Of a DNA stretch of 18,157 bases, positions 14,124 through 18,157 are shown in pieces. The translations under genes and the position numbers were made by a program. The stretch is from positions 1 to 18,157 of the forward strand of contig JAGWXJ010000026.1 of assembly GCA_018969935.1 (NCBI GenBank). Direction: 5' to 3'. A model generated the notes under the pieces. The model did no database searches, was not told where the DNA came from, and was given only the letters and a program-made list of their open reading frames with translations. Position 1 is the stretch's first letter. Each line of letters begins with the position of its first letter. This DNA comes from Alphaproteobacteria bacterium (GTDB lineage: Bacteria; Pseudomonadota; Alphaproteobacteria; Micavibrionales; UBA1664).

Positions 14124-14489
14124 ATGCAACACAATGTGCCAACTGCCGTGACAGCCTACGATGTTTTAGGGGTCCCCTATGACGCCGATCAAAAGGATAT
14201 CCATGCAGCATTGCGCAAACTGGCCCTCGCTTGGCACCCTGACAGGGTTCCCGGTTGGCGCCGTGGCGAGGCCACGTTGCGTTTTCAGGCCGTTATGGAC
14301 GCTTACGCAAAAGTCCGCACGCCCGAATTGCGCGCCTCTTACAACGAAACGCTCAAGACCATCGGCACCCGTACGGTACGCAAGCGTATTGCCACCGGCA
14401 GCAACGACAACATGTCGCTCGGCATCAAGGCCCGCGCATGGCTCAAGGCGCTGGAAACCGTTTTCTGGCCTGTCCGCAAGGAAAAATAG
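14124..14489 (+). CDS. Small J-domain protein (type III/C DnaJ-like)
   Basis: The product is 121 aa. Residues about 11-80 form a J-domain: AYDVLGVPYDADQKDIHAAL, then RKLALAWHPD with the essential His-Pro-Asp at 38-40, and a third helix ending RASYNETL. It has no Gly/Phe region and no cysteine-rich zinc domain, so it is a J-domain-only protein that should stimulate DnaK ATPase, probably at a specific client or site. The C-terminal ~40 residues are basic with an amphipathic Trp-containing helix. The ATG at 14124 follows GGAGAGGA (14105-14112); an in-frame GTG at 14103 would lie before that site. It sits between dnaK and dnaJ behind its own sigma-54-type promoter. Its client is unknown. Confidence 0.82.
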   Translation: MQHNVPTAVTAYDVLGVPYDADQKDIHAALRKLALAWHPDRVPGWRRGEATLRFQAVMDAYAKVRTPELRASYNETLKTIGTRTVRKRIATGSNDNMSLGIKARAWLKALETVFWPVRKEK

Positions 14490-14542
14490 CCCCTTAAGCA
14501 CTTTTAGCTTCGCAACACCAGTCTGGCGGGGTAGAAAAACCC

Positions 14543-15733
14543 ATGGCTGATTCAAAAGACTATTACGAGCTTCTTGGCGTATCGCGCACCGCATCGGATG
14601 ACGAGATCAAAAAGGCCTTCCGTAAACTGGCCATGCAGCTGCACCCCGACAAAAATCCGGGTGACAAAAAAGCCGAAGCCAAATTCAAGGAAATCAATCA
14701 CGCCTACGATATTCTGAAAGACCCCGAAAAACGCGCCGCCTACGACAGGTATGGCGCAGCCGCCTTCGAGGGCGGTATGGGCGGCGCTGGCGGCCCCTTC
14801 GGCGGCGGTCGCGGCGGCAACCCGTTCGGTGATTTCAATTTTGGCGGCGCTGGCGGCTTCTCCGATATCTTCGAGGAAATGTTCGGCGACATGATGGGCC
14901 AAGGCCGCGGCGGCGCTGGCAGCTACGGTGGCCGTGGCGGGCAAACGCGCGGGGCCGATCTGCAATACGGCATCGAAATCACGCTCGAGGAATCGTTCAA
15001 AGGCACTGAAAAAACAATCCGCGTCCCCACCTTCGCCTCGTGCGAAGTCTGTTCGGGTTCGGGCGCCAAGGCAGGCACCAAGCCCGAAACCTGCCCAACC
15101 TGCCACGGCGCAGGCCGCGTGCGTGTCACACAAGGCTTCTTCACCATCGAACGCGGCTGCCCCACCTGCGGCGGCGTGGGCCAGACCATCCGTGAAAAAT
15201 GCACAGGTTGCGGTGGCGCGGGCCGCGTGCGCCGTGAAAAAACGCTCAAGGTTTCCATTCCTGCAGGCATCGAACATGGCCGCCGTATCAGGCTGCAAGG
15301 CGAAGGGGAAGCAGGCGTAAACAACGGCGCCGCTGGGGATTTGTACGTCCTCATGAATATCGCGCCCCACAAGCTCTTCACGCGTGATGGTGCCGATTTG
15401 CATTGCCGCGTGCCCATCGCCATGTCGGTGGCTGCCCTCGGCGGCTCCATCGAGGTGCCGACCATCGAAGGCGGGCGCGCCGAAGTCAAAATCCAGCCGG
15501 GCACGCAAACGGGCCAGCAGCTGCGCCTTAAAGGCAAAGGCATGTCCATGATGCGCTCTGCCGCGCGCGGCGACATGTACATCGAACTGTTCGTGGAAAC
15601 CCCCGTCAACCTCAGCAAGAAACAGCAGGAGTTGATGAAGGAATTCATGGGCAAGGATCCATCTGCCAACTCGCCTGAATCGCAGGGCTTCCTCAAAAAA
15701 GTAAAAGAGTTCTGGAATGACCTCACCGAGTAA
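14543..15733 (+). CDS. dnaJ: DnaJ, Hsp40 co-chaperone (type I/A)
   Basis: Delivers unfolded proteins to DnaK and stimulates its ATPase. The 396-aa product has the complete type I order: J-domain at residues 1-75 (KDYYELLGVSRTASDDEIKK, HPD in QLHPDKNPGD), a Gly/Phe-rich linker (about 75-135), the zinc domain with four CxxCxGxG repeats (CEVCSGSG, CPTCHGAG, CPTCGGVG, CTGCGGAG) and the C-terminal peptide-binding domains. The Gly-rich linker is long. The ribosome site before the ATG is poor (GGGG at 14528-14531), and GGGT/ACCC (14529-14532 with 14539-14542) could form a small hairpin over it. The last 17 bases overlap the start of the acetyltransferase gene. Confidence 0.97.
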   Translation: MADSKDYYELLGVSRTASDDEIKKAFRKLAMQLHPDKNPGDKKAEAKFKEINHAYDILKDPEKRAAYDRYGAAAFEGGMGGAGGPFGGGRGGNPFGDFNFGGAGGFSDIFEEMFGDMMGQGRGGAGSYGGRGGQTRGADLQYGIEITLEESFKGTEKTIRVPTFASCEVCSGSGAKAGTKPETCPTCHGAGRVRVTQGFFTIERGCPTCGGVGQTIREKCTGCGGAGRVRREKTLKVSIPAGIEHGRRIRLQGEGEAGVNNGAAGDLYVLMNIAPHKLFTRDGADLHCRVPIAMSVAALGGSIEVPTIEGGRAEVKIQPGTQTGQQLRLKGKGMSMMRSAARGDMYIELFVETPVNLSKKQQELMKEFMGKDPSANSPESQGFLKKVKEFWNDLTE

Positions 15734-16169
15734 CAGCCTCGTCTTCTCGGTTGCCGATACAAAACACGATCTCGCATGGTGCGCCCATATCCGCACCATC
15801 GTTTTCGTTATCGGCCAGAATTGCCCGCCCGAAATTGAAATAGACGAACACGAAAACATCTGCCGCCATATTTTAGGGCGCGATTGCGGGCGCCCCTGCG
15901 CAACCGCCCGCTGGCGCGTTTACAAACAGGGCGTTGCGAAAATCGAGCGTGTGGCCGTACTGGATGCGTGGCGCGGCAAACGCATAGGCCAAAGCCTCAT
16001 GGAAGCCGTGATAGCCGATATCAAGGCCACAATGCCCGATTGCAAAACCCTGCGCCTCGGCGCGCAGGATTACGCCATCCCCTTCTACGAACGTCTGGGT
16101 TTTGCCGTGGATGGCGACGGTTTCATGGAAGCCGGCATCCCCCACCACTGGATGCAAAAAGCGGCCTAA
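15717..16169 (+). CDS. GNAT-family N-acetyltransferase (ElaA-like layout)
   Basis: A 150-aa protein of the GCN5-related N-acetyltransferase fold. The early IRTIVFVIGQNCPPEIEIDEHE block resembles the FVxEQxxPxxxExD stretch of ElaA-type proteins. Motif A is KIERVAVLDAWRGKRIGQSLM (about 75-95), the acetyl-CoA pyrophosphate loop, here RGKRIG with Arg in the usual first Gly position; some relatives tolerate this. YERLGF (about 124-129) and a basic or aromatic end complete the fold. The start ATG at 15717 lies inside the end of dnaJ (17-bp overlap, different frame), so it is probably translated from the dnaJ mRNA. Substrate unknown. Confidence 0.85.
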   Translation: MTSPSNSLVFSVADTKHDLAWCAHIRTIVFVIGQNCPPEIEIDEHENICRHILGRDCGRPCATARWRVYKQGVAKIERVAVLDAWRGKRIGQSLMEAVIADIKATMPDCKTLRLGAQDYAIPFYERLGFAVDGDGFMEAGIPHHWMQKAA

Positions 16170-16191
16170 ACCGCCAAAAACTCCGGTTAAT

Positions 16192-16220
16192 TTGACATAT
16201 TATGTAAATATATATAGGAT
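16192..16220 (+). promoter_or_regulatory. Promoter candidate for the gene at 16228
   Basis: A perfect TTGACA (16192-16197), 17-bp AT-rich spacer, TAGGAT (16215-16220), then 7 bases to the ATG. The whole segment is strikingly AT-rich compared with the surrounding DNA. If used as spaced, the mRNA would be leaderless. However, AGGA (16216-16219) could instead act as a ribosome site for a longer transcript that uses one of the TATATA sequences. Confidence 0.45.
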
Positions 16221-16227
16221 ACCCCGC

Positions 16228-16833
16228 ATGATCTACGATACCGGGGTAAAAGACGAATTGATGGACCGCGGCTATTCCGAAAAGGAAGCCGACCGTGAAG
16301 TCGCCGTCCGCACCCATAACAACGATCTGACGCGCGCCTTCATGGTTGTAGCCGTCGTCGGTATGGGTATCGCCCTCATCAACACGCCTGTGCGTTTGGG
16401 TCAGGCCCTAGACCTTGGCTTCTGGACCGAATTTGTAAAAAGCAGCGACGCCGTTCGCTACATCTCCAACCACGTCAAAGGCGCAGGTCAGGCTGTCATT
16501 TACAGCCAGATTGTTAACTTCGCACTCGAACAGTTCCTGCGTGAACGCAAGGAAGCTGGTATCCGCAAGGAATTTGGCCGCCATAGCACCCAAGTGATGG
16601 AAGACCACTCGCTCAAAGTCGGCACAGCTTGCATGGCAGGCGGGTATATCTGGGAAAAAATCAGCCAGCCCATGAACCGTGGCGGCGTCTTCGATACCGA
16701 AGATATGGTCTGGTACGGTGTCGGTGTGGCAACGCTTGTTGCATGGAATAAAACGTCTGCGGCATGGGCTAAATGGAAGAACCCTCAGGCATTTGAAACA
16801 GCGCCAAAGCCAGCCCGGCCATGCACACCCTAG
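16228..16833 (+). CDS. Unrecognised 201-aa protein with a likely membrane segment
   Basis: Not recognised. The ATG at 16228 was chosen over an in-frame start at 16102 that overlaps the acetyltransferase, because an AT-rich promoter region ends just before it. The N-terminal ~35 residues are charged. A hydrophobic segment at about 36-54 (AFMVVAVVGMGIALINTPV) looks like a transmembrane helix, and two further moderately hydrophobic stretches (about 132-145 and 163-178) could be membrane-associated. The end is Pro-rich. No catalytic motif is seen. The preceding gene is on the same strand but this one probably has its own promoter. Function unknown. Confidence 0.75.
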   Translation: MIYDTGVKDELMDRGYSEKEADREVAVRTHNNDLTRAFMVVAVVGMGIALINTPVRLGQALDLGFWTEFVKSSDAVRYISNHVKGAGQAVIYSQIVNFALEQFLRERKEAGIRKEFGRHSTQVMEDHSLKVGTACMAGGYIWEKISQPMNRGGVFDTEDMVWYGVGVATLVAWNKTSAAWAKWKNPQAFETAPKPARPCTP

Positions 16834-16992
16834 CAATGCACTGTAGTAATACAATTGTATGGGCTGGAAAGCGGCCAAAACCGCCACTTTTGTGCGTAAG
16901 CTAAGGTAATACCAACTTTTTCGTTGACAAAAATCCGCCTAATCTTTCACTCTCAATACTCGTTTTATAAGAAAATTACAGGGAGTACCGAT

Positions 16993-17442
16993 ATGTTTCG
17001 CGAATTCCGCACTTCGGAGATTTTGTCCTATCTGACCAACGGCCCTTATAAGGCCGAATTCCCCACGCCCGGCTCTCGCTGGCGCGAACTCAGCAACTTC
17101 GTAACCGAGGGCGTCAATTGCGAAGCCATTCGCCCGAACGCCGTCGACCCGAGGGCCGCCATCACCAAGGCAGCCCTGCTCATCCAGTTTCCGCAGCTCA
17201 GGGGCCTTTCCAGCTTCCCGCATCACGAAGCCCATTCACTCGCCGCCGAACTCGGTATCATAAACACAGCCGATGAAACACAGCTCGAGGTCGCGGAAGT
17301 TTACTACACCAAACTCGCCGACGAATTAGGCTTGGGCAAAACCATGAGCGTTGCCCCATACGCAGCGCTGCCCGATGAAGTAGCCCCCAAAACAGCCCCG
17401 AAACAACCGGCAAAAAAGCGCGGCATGTCCCTGCGCCTCTAA
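16993..17442 (+). CDS. Unrecognised 149-aa soluble protein
   Basis: Not recognised. The ATG at 16993 follows AGGGAG (about 16979-16984), a good ribosome site. The frame is open back to a TTG at 16924, but that TTG lies in a TTGACA and there is no ribosome site there. The product has no signal peptide or membrane segment. It is mostly helical by appearance, with an Ala/Pro/Lys-rich C-terminal tail ending in a basic RGMSLRL. A strong terminator follows 2-9 bases after the stop, so this gene ends the transcription unit. Function unknown. Confidence 0.78.
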   Translation: MFREFRTSEILSYLTNGPYKAEFPTPGSRWRELSNFVTEGVNCEAIRPNAVDPRAAITKAALLIQFPQLRGLSSFPHHEAHSLAAELGIINTADETQLEVAEVYYTKLADELGLGKTMSVAPYAALPDEVAPKTAPKQPAKKRGMSLRL

Positions 17443-17443
17443 C

Positions 17444-17475
17444 AAAAAAGCCCGCCTTGTACGGCGGGTTTTTTT
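17444..17475 (+). terminator. Intrinsic terminator, probably bidirectional
   Basis: CCCGCC (17451-17456) pairs with GGCGGG (17463-17468) across a 6-nt loop, followed by seven T residues (17469-17475). A run of A precedes the stem (17444-17449), so it can also work on the other strand. It closes the transcription unit of the gene at 16993 and isolates nth. Confidence 0.9.
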
Positions 17476-17511
17476 ATCCCCTCTTCGCAAAACAGGGGCG
17501 CCGCTGTAAAT

Positions 17512-18157
17512 ATGGGGCCCGTGACCAAGCTCAAAGCCCCAGCCATTACCGAAATGTTCGCGCGCCTGCGTGCCCTCAACCCGCACCCGAAGGGCGAGCT
17601 GGATTATACCAACCCCTTCACCCTTCTGGTGGCCGTGGTGCTCTCGGCGCAGGCGACCGATAAGGGCGTCAACAAGGCCACGCCCGCGCTGTTCGCGCTG
17701 GCCGACACACCGGAAAAAATGGCTGCGCTCGGCGAGGAAAAAATCCGCGATTGCATCAAAACCATCGGCCTTTACAAGGCCAAAGCCAAAAATGTCTGGC
17801 TGCTGGCCCAAAAACTCGTATCCGATTTTGGCGGCAAGGTCCCCCAAACGCGTGATGAACTCGTCAGCCTTGCGGGCGTAGGCCGCAAGACCGCCAATGT
17901 GGTCCTCAATATTGCCTTTGGCCAGCCGACCATCGCCGTCGATACGCACATCTTTCGGGTGTCGAACCGCACGGGCCTTTCCAACGGCAAAACACCCGAG
18001 GCCGTCGAGGCCGATCTGGAGAAGGTCATCCCGCCTGAATTCAAACGCAACTCGCACCACTGGCTAATCCTGCACGGGCGCTATATCTGTGTGGCCCGTA
18101 CCCCCAAATGCCCCGAATGCCCCATCAGGGACATCTGCCTGTACAAGGATAAAACAT
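17512..18157 (+). CDS. nth: Endonuclease III, 3' end cut by the window edge
   Basis: A DNA glycosylase/AP lyase that removes oxidised pyrimidines in base-excision repair. 215 codons are visible, close to the family's full length, so only a few are missing. The helix-hairpin-helix LAGVGRKTANVVLN holds the catalytic lysine (about K126), and IAVDTHIFRVSNR holds the catalytic aspartate (about D144). The [4Fe-4S] cluster ligands follow the exact C-x6-C-x2-C-x5-C spacing (about C193, C200, C203, C209). The start is either the ATG at 17512 or the in-frame GTG at 17521, the latter with TGGGG just upstream. Neither has a strong ribosome site. The gene follows a terminator, so it should have its own promoter, but I see no convincing one. 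Confidence 0.96.
   Translation, partial: MGPVTKLKAPAITEMFARLRALNPHPKGELDYTNPFTLLVAVVLSAQATDKGVNKATPALFALADTPEKMAALGEEKIRDCIKTIGLYKAKAKNVWLLAQKLVSDFGGKVPQTRDELVSLAGVGRKTANVVLNIAFGQPTIAVDTHIFRVSNRTGLSNGKTPEAVEADLEKVIPPEFKRNSHHWLILHGRYICVARTPKCPECPIRDICLYKDKT

Noticed and set aside
14552..15859. 435-codon open frame on the minus strand
   Set aside because: It is the antisense shadow of dnaJ and the acetyltransferase, a known effect of GC-rich codon use; its translation shows no family motif.
16849..16860. 12-bp perfect palindrome ATACAATTGTAT
   Set aside because: A few such palindromes are expected by chance in 18 kb, and it is not tied to a promoter.
16871..16893. Possible terminator GCGG/CCGC followed by TTTT
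   Set aside because: The stem is only 4 bp and the T run is short; too weak to call.
16924..16952. TTGACA as a promoter for the gene at 16993
   Set aside because: The -35 is perfect but no -10 lies at an acceptable distance: TAATCT is 11 bp away and TTATAA is 35 bp away.
1..18157. CRISPR arrays, tRNA/rRNA genes, insertion sequences, integrases or toxin-antitoxin pairs
   Set aside because: None seen: no regularly spaced repeats, no tRNA-like cloverleaf noticed, no transposase or recombinase motifs in any plausible frame.

Overview
The window is a dense stretch of chromosomal core genome from a moderately GC-rich Gram-negative bacterium, most likely an alphaproteobacterium. The evidence for that class is the block rdgB-rph / hrcA-grpE with dnaK-dnaJ close by, a TorF-type outer-membrane protein, and a protein matching the C-terminal half of the SUV3-like helicases typical of alphaproteobacteria. 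I cannot place it to genus. I see no tRNA, rRNA, CRISPR array, insertion sequence or prophage.

Layout. 113-1867: a Kef-type K+/H+ antiporter (+), meeting tail to tail a stand-alone SUV3-helicase C-terminal-region protein (-, 1870-3174). 3175-3259: a divergent control region with a good -10 box and a Pho-box-like element. 3260-4687: an exported protein of unknown function (+), whose 3' end overlaps hemW (-, 4662-5849). 5898-7479: two unrecognised + strand genes sitting between hemW and the rdgB-rph pair (-, 7485-8800). 8801-11303: hrcA, grpE and a TorF-like porin (+). 11293-11889: ribA (-). 11890-12095: a 206-bp dnaK control region with two promoter candidates and a possible RNA thermometer. 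12096-16169: dnaK, a small J-domain protein behind a near-consensus sigma-54 promoter, dnaJ, and a GNAT acetyltransferase overlapping dnaJ. 16228-17442: two unrecognised genes ending at a strong terminator. 17512 to the window end: nth (endonuclease III), cut by the window edge just past its Fe-S cluster.

How the genes work together. DnaK, DnaJ and GrpE form the Hsp70 cycle and HrcA is the heat-shock repressor, although no CIRCE operator is visible here. RNase PH, XTP pyrophosphatase and HemW form a common housekeeping cluster (tRNA 3' maturation, nucleotide-pool sanitation, haem handling). RibA and Nth are unrelated housekeeping functions.

The most notable observations are: (1) a helicase C-terminal region as a separate gene with its own strong Shine-Dalgarno sequence; (2) a sigma-54 promoter plus a long hairpin between dnaK and an extra J-domain gene; (3) a repeated promoter geometry (-35, 17 bp, -10, 7 bp, ATG) that predicts leaderless mRNAs for hrcA, grpE and one unknown gene; (4) a ROSE-like hairpin hiding the dnaK Shine-Dalgarno sequence; (5) two orphan genes interrupting the hemW-rdgB-rph neighbourhood. 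All regulatory calls come from reading the sequence and are untested. No gap between genes exceeds 300 bases.
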